A DNA stretch of 64,000 bases. Source: Rossellomorea sp. SC111 (GTDB lineage: Bacteria > Bacillota > Bacilli > Bacillales > Bacillaceae_B). Of the stretch, positions 32,934 through 42,532 are shown in pieces (positions within the stretch are counted from its first letter, which is position 1; every line of letters begins with the position of its first letter). The notes beneath the pieces were generated by a model that saw only the letters and a program-made list of their open reading frames with translations, was not told where the DNA came from and ran no database searches. Where the stretch lies: assembly GCF_024733565.1 (NCBI RefSeq), contig NZ_JANIOC010000012.1:62001-126000 (forward strand), read 5' to 3'. Made by a program: the position numbers and the translations under genes.

Positions 32934-33380
32934 GTGAGTGGTTTGACGGCAAAAGCGGATTACACCCCTGTCAAAGTTCACTTGAAAACCAAAATCACAA
33001 TAGGAGAGGAAAGTGACTCTTTTGAACTGGTATCATTTGGTCGATACTATGAAAAAGGAGATGCCGTTTTTCTAAAGTACGATGAAGTACAAGAGGAAGG
33101 GACCACTCATACGATTGTTAAAGTAACGGATCGACAGGCCCTCATCCTCAGAAGCGGGGCAGTCAAAATGAGAATGGCCTTCAACGAACTCGAGGAACAG
33201 AACGGTTCCTACGAGAGCCAGCTCGGCACCCTCTTATTGACAACGAAAACCAAAACACTTTCACATACACAGAACGACTCGAAGCTTGAAGGGGACTTCA
33301 ACCTTTCTTACGAGTTAAAGATGCAGGACAGTCCAGTGGGGGATTATGTTATGTCCATTCACTATAAGGAGGAAGCATAG
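32934..33380 (+). CDS. ywiB: YwiB family protein (DUF1934)
   Basis: A 148-residue lipocalin/calycin-like beta-barrel protein ([55 protein letters not shown]). It lies directly before argS as in B. subtilis. Start is uncertain: GTG 32934 is close to its ribosome site (AAAAGGAT) and TTG 32943 is 11 nt away. The stop overlaps the argS leader by spacing of only 4 nt, so the two are one operon. Role unknown. Confidence 0.85.
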   Translation: MSGLTAKADYTPVKVHLKTKITIGEESDSFELVSFGRYYEKGDAVFLKYDEVQEEGTTHTIVKVTDRQALILRSGAVKMRMAFNELEEQNGSYESQLGTLLLTTKTKTLSHTQNDSKLEGDFNLSYELKMQDSPVGDYVMSIHYKEEA

Positions 33381-33384
33381 CGAT

Positions 33385-35055
33385 ATGAATATCGTCGAAA
33401 AAGTACAAGAAAACCTGAAAGCCGAAATCAAAGCAGCGGTCCTGAAAGCGGGACTCGCAACTGAGGATCAGATCCCTGATGTCATCCTTGAGATCCCGAA
33501 AGAAAAATCACACGGGGATTATTCAACGAATATGGCGATGCAGCTTGCACGTGTAGCGAAGAAGGCACCGCGCATGATTGCGGACGACATCGTCGCCAAC
33601 TTCGACCAGTCCAAAGCGTCCATTGAAAAAATGGAGATTGCAGGACCCGGATTCATCAACTTCTACATGAACAACGAATACTTAACTGATTTGATCCCGT
33701 TGATTCTTGATCAAGATCAGGAATACGGTCAATCAGACGCCGGAAATGGCGAAAGAGTGAACGTCGAGTTCGTATCTGCCAATCCGACAGGTGACCTTCA
33801 CCTTGGTCATGCACGTGGAGCGGCCGTCGGGGATTCCCTATGTAATGTCCTTGAAAAAGCGGGCTATAAAGTAACCCGTGAATACTACATCAACGACGCA
33901 GGGAACCAGATCCACAACCTGGCGATCTCCGTTGAAGCACGTTACTTCCAGGCACTTGGTCAGGACAAAGCGATGCCTGAAGACGGGTACCACGGGGCTG
34001 ACATCATCGGAATCGGAAAGAAACTGGCTGAAGAATTCGGTTCGAAATACGCAGAAGTAAGCGATGCGGAACGCTACAAATTTTTCCGTGAATACGGCCT
34101 GAAGATTGAAATGGCCAAGCTTCAAAAGGATCTTGAAATGTTCCGCGTTCCGTTCAATGTGTGGTACTCTGAAACATCCCTTTATGAAAATGGGAAAATC
34201 GATGCGGCACTGAAAACATTGAGAGATAACGGTCACGTATACGAAGAGGACGGCGCAACCTGGTTCCGTTCGACTGAACTTGGCGATGATAAGAACCGTG
34301 TCCTCATCAAGAACGACGGCACATACACATATCTGACTCCGGATATTTCCTATCACCAGGATAAGTTCGAGCGAGGGCATGATGTGCTCATCAATATTTG
34401 GGGAGCGGACCACCACGGTTATATCCCGCGTATGAAGGCGGCCATCGAAGCACTCGGCTTTGACCGCGATAAACTGGAAGTTGAAGTCATCCAACTCGTT
34501 CACCTTTATAAAAATGGTGAAAAGATGAAGATGAGTAAGCGTACAGGGAAAGCTGTTACGTTACGTGAGCTTGTGGAAGAGGTGGGCCTCGATGCTGTCC
34601 GCTATTTCTTCGCCATGAGAAGTGCCGACACGCACATGGACTTTGACCTGGACTTGGCGGTTTCCCAGTCTAACGAAAATCCTGTGTACTATGCTCAGTA
34701 TGCCCACGCGCGTATTTGCAGCATCCTTCGCCAGGCAGAAGAACAGGGACTGGCTTCTGAAGACAAGATCGATTTAAAGCTGATCGGTACGGAGAAAGAA
34801 GTCGACCTGCTGAAAAAGCTTGGTGAATTCCCGCAAATGATCGCCGATGCAGCCGAGAAACGCACCCCGCACCGTGTAGCGAATTATATCAACGATCTGG
34901 CATCTGCTTTCCACAGCTTCTACAATGCCAACAAGGTTCTCGATGAAGAAAATCGTGAATTGACGACAGCACGTCTTGCACTAGTAAAAGTCGTACGTGT
35001 CACGTTACAAAACGCTCTTGCCTTGATCGGTGTTGCAGCTCCGGAAAAAATGTAA
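33385..35055 (+). CDS. argS: Arginyl-tRNA synthetase
   Basis: A 556-residue class I synthetase, the same length as the B. subtilis enzyme. An N-terminal additional domain (1-110) precedes the HIGH-like motif [17 protein letters not shown] (about 131-147) and KMSKRTGK (about 376-383), and a C-terminal anticodon-binding domain follows ([20 protein letters not shown]). ATG 33385 is chosen because the upstream open frame starts inside ywiB. AAGGAGG sits 12 nt away. It ends at a perfect palindromic terminator. Confidence 0.97.
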   Translation: MNIVEKVQENLKAEIKAAVLKAGLATEDQIPDVILEIPKEKSHGDYSTNMAMQLARVAKKAPRMIADDIVANFDQSKASIEKMEIAGPGFINFYMNNEYLTDLIPLILDQDQEYGQSDAGNGERVNVEFVSANPTGDLHLGHARGAAVGDSLCNVLEKAGYKVTREYYINDAGNQIHNLAISVEARYFQALGQDKAMPEDGYHGADIIGIGKKLAEEFGSKYAEVSDAERYKFFREYGLKIEMAKLQKDLEMFRVPFNVWYSETSLYENGKIDAALKTLRDNGHVYEEDGATWFRSTELGDDKNRVLIKNDGTYTYLTPDISYHQDKFERGHDVLINIWGADHHGYIPRMKAAIEALGFDRDKLEVEVIQLVHLYKNGEKMKMSKRTGKAVTLRELVEEVGLDAVRYFFAMRSADTHMDFDLDLAVSQSNENPVYYAQYAHARICSILRQAEEQGLASEDKIDLKLIGTEKEVDLLKKLGEFPQMIADAAEKRTPHRVANYINDLASAFHSFYNANKVLDEENRELTTARLALVKVVRVTLQNALALIGVAAPEKM

Positions 35056-35060
35056 ATAGA

Positions 35061-35096
35061 CAAAAGGTCCGTCCCTCATGAGGGACGGACCTTTTT
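35061..35096. terminator. Palindromic terminator of argS
   Basis: AAAAGGTCCGTCCCT and AGGGACGGACCTTTT are perfect arms meeting at CATG with T/A tracts on both sides, so it works on either strand. It is made of inverted GAGGGACGGACC repeats. Confidence 0.85.
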
Positions 35097-35155
35097 CTTA
35101 TATTTCTCCCTATTTAACGTATAATAATGGAAGATGGATGAAGGAGGGGAATGGT

Positions 35156-35335
35156 ATGAAAACGGTCATACTGGCTATCGTAACCGGCTTTTTAGTCGGG
35201 TTTATCTTTGCTTTATTTAAGTTACCGATACCGGCACCGCCTGCCCTTGCAGGAATTGCGGGTATTGTGGGTATTTATCTTGGGTTTAAAGCGTTTATGG
35301 CGATTCAGCCCTGGATCGAGTCAGTGTTTAAATGA
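35156..35335 (+). CDS. XapX domain small membrane protein
   Basis: A 59-residue membrane protein with two helices (about 3-20 and 30-50) and the XapX pattern GFLVGFIFALFKLPIPAPPA, then LAGIAGIVGIYLG. AAGGAGGGG lies 9 nt before ATG 35156; the longer frame starts inside the argS terminator. XapX family members are small and functionally unassigned; many sit near transporters or by themselves. Confidence 0.82.
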   Translation: MKTVILAIVTGFLVGFIFALFKLPIPAPPALAGIAGIVGIYLGFKAFMAIQPWIESVFK

Positions 35336-35350
35336 TGCGTACATACACGT

Positions 35351-35389
35351 AAAAAAGATGAACACCCAAGTGTCCATCTTTTTTACTTT
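35351..35389. terminator. Bidirectional terminator between XapX gene and uvsE
   Basis: AAAAAAGATG and CATCTTTTTT outer arms with ACAC/GTGT inner pairing; it serves both convergent genes. Confidence 0.8.
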
Positions 35390-36341
35390 ACCACTCAAGG
35401 GTCCCGCCACCGATCCTTTTCACCCCGCGAATGGATGACAAATCGTCAATCAGCTTCAGCATCGCAAGATCTTTATGTTTGGCTTCAATCATAAAATCCA
35501 CGTCCTGACCCAAGGTCTTCAAGGTTTTGAAAAATCCTTCCACAAAACCCGGATCGACCAGGTCAGCATGGGAACGGAAGGCCTTATCGGATTTAGGGGA
35601 GGAGATATGTATTTTCGGCACTAAATCTCTCCTGTCCCAGGTGGCAAAAACAGCTTCAAGATAATCCTCAAGAGGCTTATCACTCGGATTGGCTTCGTGA
35701 TGGTGAATGTCGAGGACCATGGGGATGTTCTCTTTTTGACAAGCGGTGATCGTTTCCTCGACGGTATAGGTCTTGTCGTCATTCTCAAGGGTCATGATGT
35801 CTTTTACATCCGGAGGGAGGTCTTTCAGGTTTTCATGAAAACGAATCAGGGTTTCTTCCTTATCCCCGTAGCTCCCTCCGATATGGATATTGATGACGGA
35901 ATCCTTCTCGATCCCCATATACTCAAGCATCCGGTAATGATACACCATGTCCTTCACGGCATTGTCCGTCACATGCTGCTTGGGACTCGTAAATAAGGTG
36001 AACTGGTTTGGATGAAAGCTTGCCCTGATCCCGAACTTTTTGATCAGATCTCCAAGCTCCTTCCATTCTTTTTGAAAAGGGGAATGGAAATCCCATTCCA
36101 CCTCGGGATGGGTGGCAAGGGGAACGAGGGAGCTCGATAATCTGTACAGCTTGATTTCATGTGCCGCACACAGATAGAGGATTCGTTTCGTATGTTCCAG
36201 GTTTAATCTCGTCACTTCCTTCAGGCGATCCATCCGCCCGCTTTTAGGTAACTCAGTGAATCGCTTGAATGTCATGGTTTTGGCAGGGCTAGCGTCCCAT
36301 AAAGAGAGGGAGTTCGCCACGAATCCCAGTCGGACTTTCAT
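35388..36341 (-). CDS. uvsE: UV DNA damage endonuclease
   Basis: A 317-residue UVDE-type TIM-barrel endonuclease that nicks 5' to pyrimidine dimers and other lesions, as spore-former repair proteins do. Start MKVRLGFVANSLSLWDASPA; metal-site signatures include RASFHPNQFTLFTSP, NIHIGGSYGDKE, LENDDKTYTVEE and DIHHHEANP. Equivalent to B. subtilis ywjD. It lies 11 nt downstream of clsB on the same strand, so the two are likely cotranscribed. Confidence 0.94.
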   Translation of the reverse strand: MKVRLGFVANSLSLWDASPAKTMTFKRFTELPKSGRMDRLKEVTRLNLEHTKRILYLCAAHEIKLYRLSSSLVPLATHPEVEWDFHSPFQKEWKELGDLIKKFGIRASFHPNQFTLFTSPKQHVTDNAVKDMVYHYRMLEYMGIEKDSVINIHIGGSYGDKEETLIRFHENLKDLPPDVKDIMTLENDDKTYTVEETITACQKENIPMVLDIHHHEANPSDKPLEDYLEAVFATWDRRDLVPKIHISSPKSDKAFRSHADLVDPGFVEGFFKTLKTLGQDVDFMIEAKHKDLAMLKLIDDLSSIRGVKRIGGGTLEW

Positions 36342-36352
36342 GTGTCTCCCCC

Positions 36353-37558
36353 CTAAAGTAAGATTGAAATGACTGAAGCGACGCGTTCTTTTAACCGTGT
36401 GACCATGGAAACCGATGAAAGGTCGCTTTCGCTTAACATGTCGGATGCCGCCATGTCTTTTTCCATTTCCTTTTTCAACGTCTGGATAAATCCTTTATCG
36501 TAAATCAGGTTATTGATTTCTAAATTGATAAAGAAGCTGCGCTTATCAAAATTGGCCGTGCCGATATCACAGAAATGGTCATCGACGACCATGACCTTTG
36601 CATGATAAAAACCGTCCATGAATTGATACACTTTCGCACCACTAGCGAGCAGCGGTCTGAAATACGGAAAGGCCGCTTCTTTCACCAGCATATGATCGGC
36701 ATTATTCGGTATGATGATCTTGACGGTGACACCCCTGCCCAGCGCACCCAAAAGGGCATCCATCAATTTAGGAGTGGGAATGAAGTAAGGTGTACCAATG
36801 ATGATTTCATCTTGTGCCTCGTCGATGAATTTCCCAAAGAAGTCTTCGATATTGATCCCCTCGGTTGGGAAAATCCGATGTTCGATGCTTCCTTTTTCAG
36901 AAGGAGGGAAATACGTTGCTTCATCCTTTAAATCTTTCTCGGTGGCACGGAACCAGTCAATACAGAATTCCGTTTGCAGATCATGTACACCTTCTCCCTC
37001 AAGCCGCAGGTGATAATCCCTCCACGGAGAAAGCTCGGGCTTATCATTTTCATCGATATATTCCTTCCCGATGTTGTAACCGCCTAAATAACCGATGACT
37101 CCATCGATGACGGTGATCTTCCGGTGATTACGCTGCTGGGAGGAAAAGAACAGGTATGGCAACTTGACTTTCCGGCAGTAATCGACTTCCACACCTGCAT
37201 CCCGAAGTTCCTTTACCTTCGACTTCGGGACGTTATGACTGCCGATCTGGTCCATCAGGAGACGGACTTCAATCCCTTCTTTCACCTTTCCTTTCAGCAG
37301 CTCCAGGAACCTGTTGGCAAAATGGTCATCCTGGACGATATAAAATAATACATGAATAGAAGACCTTGCTTCTCTCATCTCTTTAAACATATGATCAAAA
37401 AGCTCTGGGCCTCTTGAAAATAATTGAATATCACTATTTCGCTTTTCATAATCTCTTCTTGTCCGCGTCCGGATGAAATGACTTCTTCCCAATTTGAAAT
37501 CGAGTATCAGCCATCCGATGATTGCGGCAAGGATTACCAGTAGGATTAACCACAACAT
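36353..37558 (-). CDS. clsB: Cardiolipin synthase-like phospholipase D protein (YwjE)
   Basis: A 401-residue membrane phospholipid synthase. One N-terminal helix (about 2-20) precedes two PLD domains. Each HKD site is present: NHRKITVIDG (about 142-151) and YHAKVMVVDD (about 321-330, followed by GTANFDKRS). YwjE is the minor cardiolipin synthase of B. subtilis, tied to sporulation and stress. Length and synteny with uvsE (ywjD) and ywjF agree. Confidence 0.9.
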   Translation of the reverse strand: MLWLILLVILAAIIGWLILDFKLGRSHFIRTRTRRDYEKRNSDIQLFSRGPELFDHMFKEMREARSSIHVLFYIVQDDHFANRFLELLKGKVKEGIEVRLLMDQIGSHNVPKSKVKELRDAGVEVDYCRKVKLPYLFFSSQQRNHRKITVIDGVIGYLGGYNIGKEYIDENDKPELSPWRDYHLRLEGEGVHDLQTEFCIDWFRATEKDLKDEATYFPPSEKGSIEHRIFPTEGINIEDFFGKFIDEAQDEIIIGTPYFIPTPKLMDALLGALGRGVTVKIIIPNNADHMLVKEAAFPYFRPLLASGAKVYQFMDGFYHAKVMVVDDHFCDIGTANFDKRSFFINLEINNLIYDKGFIQTLKKEMEKDMAASDMLSESDLSSVSMVTRLKERVASVISILL

Positions 37559-37692
37559 AGAATCACTCTCTCATTTGCATTATCTTTAGTATGTCCTCTT
37601 TCTTACGTACATTACATCCTTTCTTCTTTTCCCTTTCATGAGTCCTTTTGAAACCTGTGGGGGGTACAAATAGTCCTGTTTATTTTCAAGAA

Positions 37693-37721
37693 ATGAATAA
37701 TCGTTCATGAAAAGGTTTTCA
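37693..37721 (+). promoter_or_regulatory. Two dyads upstream of the ywjF promoter (TetR-type and cre-like)
   Basis: ATGAATAATCGTTCAT (37693-37708) is an imperfect TetR-style dyad. TGAAAAGGTTTTCA (37708-37721) differs from the cre consensus only at the central C. Both lie just upstream of the -35. Candidates only. Confidence 0.35.
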
Positions 37722-37740
37722 TTTTTATTAAGAAAAACCA

Positions 37741-37768
37741 TTGACTGAATGCTCATTCATAATATAAT
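37741..37768 (+). promoter_or_regulatory. ywjF promoter with an operator in the spacer
   Basis: -35 TTGACT (37741-37746), 16-nt spacer, perfect -10 TATAAT (37763-37768). The dyad TGAATGCTCATTCA (37746-37759) fills the spacer. Its half-sites TGAATG/CATTCA are those of Bacillus FadR boxes, though with a shorter centre. Confidence 0.65.
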
Positions 37769-37862
37769 GGAGATATGGACTATTCAGAATATTAATTTGG
37801 TTTGTAAAAGTTTGAACAAAGGGGATGTTCAAATCAGGCCAATGAAGGGGGAGTGTTTGTCT

Positions 37863-39980
37863 ATGAATGGGTTACTCATTCTCAATTGGGTCGCATTTAT
37901 CCTTGTGACCGTTTATGCACTGAGTCTGTTTGTGTATGTAGTGAAGACGAGAATTGAATATATTAAGCTCGGGAAAAAAGTGGAATTCGATAAACGATTC
38001 AAAGAACGGTTCCAGAAGATCCTGGTCAACGTCTTCGGACAGAAGAAGCTTCTGAAGGATAAGAAAAGTGGAGCGATCCACGTCATGTTCTTCTACGGAT
38101 TCATCCTTGTCCAATTCGGGGCCATCGACTTCATCTGGAAGGGGCTTGCTCCGGGAAGTCACTTACCACTTGGGCCGCTATATCCAGGCTTCACGTTCTT
38201 CCAGGAGATCGTCACACTGATGATCCTCGTCGCGGTTGTGTGGGCGTTCCATCGCCGCTATGTGGAAAAGCTGGTCCGTTTAAAAAGAGGATTCAAATCA
38301 GGGCTTGTTCTCTTGTTCATCGGAGGATTAATGCTTTCCGTCCTAGTCGGGAATGGAATGGGCATCATCTGGCACGGGGAAGAACTGGCCTGGACGGAGC
38401 CTATCGCGTCACTGATTGCAGGGGCACTTGGAGGCATCGGGGAAACGGCGTCCATCGCCATTTTCTATGTTGCCTGGTGGATTCATTTACTATTCTTGTT
38501 GGCATTCCTTGTGTATGTACCGCAATCCAAGCATGCGCATTTAATTGCGGGTCCTGCCAATGTGTATTTCAATCGTTTAGACAACCCTGGAAAGCTTAAG
38601 CCGATCGACTTTGAAGATGAGTCAGCTGAAAGCTTCGGGGTAGGAAAAATTGAAGAGTTTACGCAGCATCAGATGATCGACTTCTACGCATGTGTGGAAT
38701 GTGGTCGTTGTACGAATATGTGTCCGGCAACCGGAACAGGGAAAATGCTTTCCCCTATGGACCTGATCGTCAAATTGCGTGATAACCTGACGAATCACGG
38801 TGCTGTCGTGACGCAGAAGAAGCCATGGGTGCCGACATTCGCATTCAATGGCACAAAAGGGAATCAATTAGCTATGGCAAGTGCGACTCAAGCGGCCGAA
38901 GAAGCGGCAGCAGGAGCTGCGTACAGTCCAAGCCTGATCGGGGACGTCATCACAGAAGAAGAAATCTGGGCATGTACAACGTGCCGTAACTGTGAAGACC
39001 AATGTCCGGTCATGAATGAGCACGTGGATAAAATCATTGACCTTCGCCGCTACCTCGTTCTGACGGAAGGGAAGATGGATGCCGACGCACAGCGCGCCAT
39101 GCAAAACATCGAGCGCCAGGGGAATCCTTGGGGTCTGAACCGTAAAGAACGTGAAAACTGGCGCGAAGCGAGAGAAGACGTGACGATTCCTACGGTAAAG
39201 GAAATGAAAAAAGCAGGGGAAGACTTCGAATTCCTATTCTGGGTCGGATCCATGGGTTCATTCGATAACCGAAGCCAAAAGATCGCCTTATCTTTCGCCA
39301 AGCTGATGAATGAAGCCGGCGTGAAGTTCGCGATTCTCGGTAATAAAGAAAAGAACTCCGGTGATACACCGAGACGTCTCGGAAACGAATTCTTGTTCCA
39401 GGAGCTTGCCGGTCAAAATATCGCTGAGTTCGAAAAACATGAAATCAAGAAAATCGTAACGATTGATCCGCATGCGTACAACATTTTTAAAAATGAGTAT
39501 CCGGACTTTGGTCTGGAAGCGGAAGTCTATCACCATACAGAACTTCTTCATCAACTGGTACAGGAAGGTCGCTTGAAGCCTCAATACGAAGTGAACGAAA
39601 CAATCACCTTCCATGATTCCTGTTACCTTGGACGTTACAACGAAGTGTACGATCCACCGCGTGAAATCCTGAAATCCATTTCCGGCGTGAAATTGGTCGA
39701 GATTGAACGTAACCGTGAAAAAGGCATGTGCTGTGGAGCAGGTGGAGGACTGATGTGGATGGAAGAAGACGCAGGACACCGCGTCAACGTCTCCCGTACT
39801 GAGCAGGCACTGGCAGTCAGTCCGTCGGTCATCAGCTCGGGCTGTCCATACTGTCTGACGATGCTGTCGGATGGTACGAAAGCGAAGGAAGTGGAAGAAA
39901 CGGTTTCTACGCTGGATGTAGCAGAAATCCTTGAAAAAGCCGTTTGTGGCGATCTAAAGGACCAACCGGCTGCATCTTAA
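37863..39980 (+). CDS. ywjF: Membrane-bound iron-sulfur oxidoreductase YwjF
   Basis: A 705-residue protein, the same length as B. subtilis YwjF. The N-terminal part (1-260) has about six membrane helices like NarI/DsrM cytochrome b subunits. Two 4Fe-4S motifs follow: CVECGRCTNMCP (about 279-290) and CTTCRNCEDQCP (about 371-382). The C-terminal CCG-type domains hold CYLGR, CCGAGGG and SGCPYC. It is thought to pass electrons from electron-transfer flavoprotein to quinone during acyl-CoA oxidation, which fits the acyl-CoA dehydrogenase genes that follow. ATG 37863 is 9 nt after AAGGGGGAG. Confidence 0.92.
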   Translation: MNGLLILNWVAFILVTVYALSLFVYVVKTRIEYIKLGKKVEFDKRFKERFQKILVNVFGQKKLLKDKKSGAIHVMFFYGFILVQFGAIDFIWKGLAPGSHLPLGPLYPGFTFFQEIVTLMILVAVVWAFHRRYVEKLVRLKRGFKSGLVLLFIGGLMLSVLVGNGMGIIWHGEELAWTEPIASLIAGALGGIGETASIAIFYVAWWIHLLFLLAFLVYVPQSKHAHLIAGPANVYFNRLDNPGKLKPIDFEDESAESFGVGKIEEFTQHQMIDFYACVECGRCTNMCPATGTGKMLSPMDLIVKLRDNLTNHGAVVTQKKPWVPTFAFNGTKGNQLAMASATQAAEEAAAGAAYSPSLIGDVITEEEIWACTTCRNCEDQCPVMNEHVDKIIDLRRYLVLTEGKMDADAQRAMQNIERQGNPWGLNRKERENWREAREDVTIPTVKEMKKAGEDFEFLFWVGSMGSFDNRSQKIALSFAKLMNEAGVKFAILGNKEKNSGDTPRRLGNEFLFQELAGQNIAEFEKHEIKKIVTIDPHAYNIFKNEYPDFGLEAEVYHHTELLHQLVQEGRLKPQYEVNETITFHDSCYLGRYNEVYDPPREILKSISGVKLVEIERNREKGMCCGAGGGLMWMEEDAGHRVNVSRTEQALAVSPSVISSGCPYCLTMLSDGTKAKEVEETVSTLDVAEILEKAVCGDLKDQPAAS

Positions 39981-40021
39981 AAAGAATATTATCAACACAA
40001 TAATGAATTAGACACACATTC

Positions 40022-40069
40022 AGGAGTGAAACAAAATAGTCTCTATTGCGTTTCACTCCTATTGTTTTT
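40022..40069 (+). terminator. Terminator of ywjF
   Basis: AGGAGTGAAAC / GTTTCACTCCT, 11-bp perfect stem with a 17-nt loop, followed by ATTGTTTTT. Confidence 0.82.
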
Positions 40070-40158
40070 CTACATTAATAATATTGATGGAAAAATAGAA
40101 ACTTTCAAAAAAATTGGGTGCGTTCAAGATGAATTTGAAGTACAATAAAGGTATATTG

Positions 40159-40175
40159 GGGACAAAATTTGTCCC
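40159..40175. promoter_or_regulatory. Perfect dyad upstream of the thiolase operon
   Basis: GGGACAAA-A-TTTGTCCC, 8-bp arms. No known regulator site is recognised. Confidence 0.4.
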
Positions 40176-40194
40176 TTCTCTTGTGAGAAGCAGT

Positions 40195-40255
40195 TGAGCG
40201 AGCGTTCAGTCGAAAGTCGATCATATTTTTTTAAAGTAAATTGAAAGCGTATACA
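40195..40255 (+). promoter_or_regulatory. Operator and cre-like site before the thiolase operon
   Basis: TGAGCGAGCGTTCA (40195-40208) has the same 6-2-6 layout and outer TGA/TCA bases as the ywjF operator. TGAAAGCGTATACA (40242-40255) matches the cre consensus at 13 of 14 positions. Together they suggest control by the local TetR and CcpA repression. I could not place the -35/-10 boxes confidently. Confidence 0.5.
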
Positions 40256-40294
40256 AAATCACGGATAAAACCCATATAAAGGAGAGCGATGGAG

Positions 40295-41482
40295 ATGGGA
40301 AAAACGGTTATTTTAGATGGAGCAAGAACGCCTTTTGGTAAATTCGGGGGAAGCCTCAGCGGTTTTTCAGCTTCAGAGCTTGGCGGTTTCGCAGTAAAGG
40401 AAGCCTTGAAACGGGCTGGAGTAAGCGGTGAAGAAGTGGAAGAAGTCATCCTCGGATCCGTTTTACAAGGGGGACAGGGACAAATCCCTTCACGTCAAGC
40501 TTCACGCCACGCTGGCTTACCTTGGAATGTCAAAACGGAAACCATCAATAAAGTTTGTGCATCAGGAATGCGCAGCGTCACACTGGGAGACCAGATCATC
40601 CGTGCAGGCGACGGTGAAGTGATCGTGGCAGGTGGAATGGAATCCATGTCCAATGCCCCTTACATCCTTCCGAAAGCGCGTTGGGGATTCAAAATGGGAG
40701 ATTCACAAGTAAAGGACCTGATGGTTCACGACGGATTGACGTGCAGCTTCAACAACGTCCACATGGGAACGTACGGAAATGAAACAGCGAAGGAATTTGA
40801 ACTATCAAGAGAAGAGCAGGACGAATGGGCACTCAGAAGCCATCAAAGAGCAGTAAAAGCGACCGAAGAAGGAGTGCTCGGTGAAGAAATCGTGGCTGTT
40901 GAGGTTCCTCAGCGCAAAGGAGAACCGATTCTCGTCGCAAAAGATGAAGCGCCGCGGAAAGAAACATCCATCGAGGTGCTGGCTAAATTGGGGCCTGTCT
41001 TCGGATCAGAAGGAACGATTACAGCAGGGAACGCTCCAGGGGTCAACGACGGAGCGGCAGCCATGGTCCTCATGAGTGAAGAAAGAGCCGCGAAGGAAGG
41101 GAAACAGCCGTTAGCGACGATCCTTGGTCATACAGCGATCGCCGTTGAGGCAAAAGACTTCCCGCAAACACCGGGTCTTGTCATCAACGAGCTTCTTAAG
41201 AAAACAGGGAAATCCCTTGAGGAGATCGATCTGTTTGAAATCAACGAAGCATTTGCAGCCGTGGCCTTAACAAGCGGGAAAATCGCCGGCCTTGATCCTG
41301 AGAAAGTCAATGTGAACGGTGGAGCCGTAGCCCTTGGCCATCCGATCGGAGCAAGCGGGGCCCGTATCATCCTGACACTCGCATACGAACTGAAACGCCG
41401 CGGAGGCGGAATCGGGATTGCCTCGATCTGCAGCGGAGGCGGTCAAGGGGATGCAATCATGATTGAGGTTGCGAAGCAGTAG
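40295..41482 (+). CDS. Acetyl-CoA C-acyltransferase (thiolase)
   Basis: A 395-residue thiolase. The acylated Cys is C88 in [35 protein letters not shown] (active His) and the second active Cys in CSGGGQGDA complete the site. It can run beta-oxidation forward or condense acetyl-CoA. It opens the set thiolase - 3-hydroxyacyl-CoA dehydrogenase - two acyl-CoA dehydrogenases. I use ATG 40295, 10 nt from AAGGAG; ATG 40289 in frame is only 4 nt away. Confidence 0.92.
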   Translation: MGKTVILDGARTPFGKFGGSLSGFSASELGGFAVKEALKRAGVSGEEVEEVILGSVLQGGQGQIPSRQASRHAGLPWNVKTETINKVCASGMRSVTLGDQIIRAGDGEVIVAGGMESMSNAPYILPKARWGFKMGDSQVKDLMVHDGLTCSFNNVHMGTYGNETAKEFELSREEQDEWALRSHQRAVKATEEGVLGEEIVAVEVPQRKGEPILVAKDEAPRKETSIEVLAKLGPVFGSEGTITAGNAPGVNDGAAAMVLMSEERAAKEGKQPLATILGHTAIAVEAKDFPQTPGLVINELLKKTGKSLEEIDLFEINEAFAAVALTSGKIAGLDPEKVNVNGGAVALGHPIGASGARIILTLAYELKRRGGGIGIASICSGGGQGDAIMIEVAKQ

Positions 41483-41499
41483 GGCGTTAGATAGCGGTT

Positions 41500-41537
41500 T
41501 TGTACCTGGTACAAATGGGATTGATTGTACCAGGTAC
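41500..41537. repeat. Inverted repeat GTACCTGGTACAA / TTGTACCAGGTAC
   Basis: 13-bp perfect arms with a 12-nt loop between thiolase and the dehydrogenase gene, no T tract. A possible mRNA processing or stabilising hairpin; downstream DNA has a CCAAA-rich low-complexity run (41588-41615). Confidence 0.6.
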
Positions 41538-41651
41538 AGCTCTTGAGTTCAGCTGCTGAATTTCTGATGAAAATCAGCAGGTGAATCAACCAAACCAACC
41601 AAACCAAACCAACTAGATTACTAGTCTCATATAACAAAGGGGAGAAACAAA

Positions 41652-42503
41652 ATGAACATCAAAAACGTAATGGTCATCGGCGCGGGACAAATGGGCTCGG
41701 GGATCGCCCAAGTCTGTGCCCAGGCAGGATTCAACGTATATCTGAACGATTTGAAAGAGGAGTTTGTCCAAAAGGGAATGGGTGTCATCACGAAGAATCT
41801 GTCGCGTTCCGTTGAAAAAGGCAGAATGTCTGAAGAAGACAAGGCAGCGACGGTAAACCGTTTGACGGCTTCAACCGATATCCAGGACGCCAAGAAGGTG
41901 GATCTTGTCATCGAAGCGGCCGTTGAAAATATGGAAATCAAAACGAAGATTTTCGCTCAATTGGATGAAATTACGCCGGAACATACGATTTTGGCTTCGA
42001 ACACTTCTTCCCTGCCGATCACGGAAATCGCTGCAGCGACGAAGCGTCCCAAGCAGGTAATCGGCATGCACTTCATGAATCCGGTACCCGTGATGAAGTT
42101 GGTTGAAATCATCCGTGGCCTTGCCACGACGGATGAAGTGTATCAAGTGATTGAAGATATGACGAAGTCTCTTAACAAAGTACCGGTAGAGGTGGAAGAT
42201 TTCCCGGGATTCGTTTCAAACCGCATTCTGATGCCGATGATCAATGAAGCGATCTACACCCTTTATGAAGGAGTGGCGAGCAAAGAGGCGATTGATGAAG
42301 TGATGAAGCTTGGCATGAATCACCCGATGGGGCCGCTGACTCTGGCTGACTTCATCGGACTCGATACATGCCTGTACATCATGGAAACCTTGCATGAAGG
42401 CTTCGGAGACGATAAATACCGTCCGTGCCCGCTACTCCGGAAATATGTGAAAGCAGGCTGGCTGGGACGTAAAACGGGCCGCGGCTTCTATTCGTACGAG
42501 TGA
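41652..42503 (+). CDS. 3-hydroxybutyryl-CoA dehydrogenase (MmgB/Hbd-like)
   Basis: A 283-residue NAD-dependent 3-hydroxyacyl-CoA dehydrogenase. The N-terminal Rossmann motif is VIGAGQMGSGIA (8-19); ASNTSSLPIT and GMHFMNPVPVMKLVEII carry the catalytic His region; DFPGFVSNRILMPMINEA opens the C-terminal helical domain. GGGGAGAAAC precedes ATG. It belongs to the acyl-CoA operon; the next ribosome site begins 13 nt after its stop. Confidence 0.92.
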   Translation: MNIKNVMVIGAGQMGSGIAQVCAQAGFNVYLNDLKEEFVQKGMGVITKNLSRSVEKGRMSEEDKAATVNRLTASTDIQDAKKVDLVIEAAVENMEIKTKIFAQLDEITPEHTILASNTSSLPITEIAAATKRPKQVIGMHFMNPVPVMKLVEIIRGLATTDEVYQVIEDMTKSLNKVPVEVEDFPGFVSNRILMPMINEAIYTLYEGVASKEAIDEVMKLGMNHPMGPLTLADFIGLDTCLYIMETLHEGFGDDKYRPCPLLRKYVKAGWLGRKTGRGFYSYE

Positions 42504-42532
42504 TCACGACGAACATCAGGGAGGAAACAGTC

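Noticed and set aside
33838..34503. 221-codon frame antisense to argS
   Set aside because: Shadow of a strongly supported synthetase gene; no ribosome site and no recognisable domain. Similar antisense frames in GSDH, ywjF, rho and icmF were left out for the same reason.
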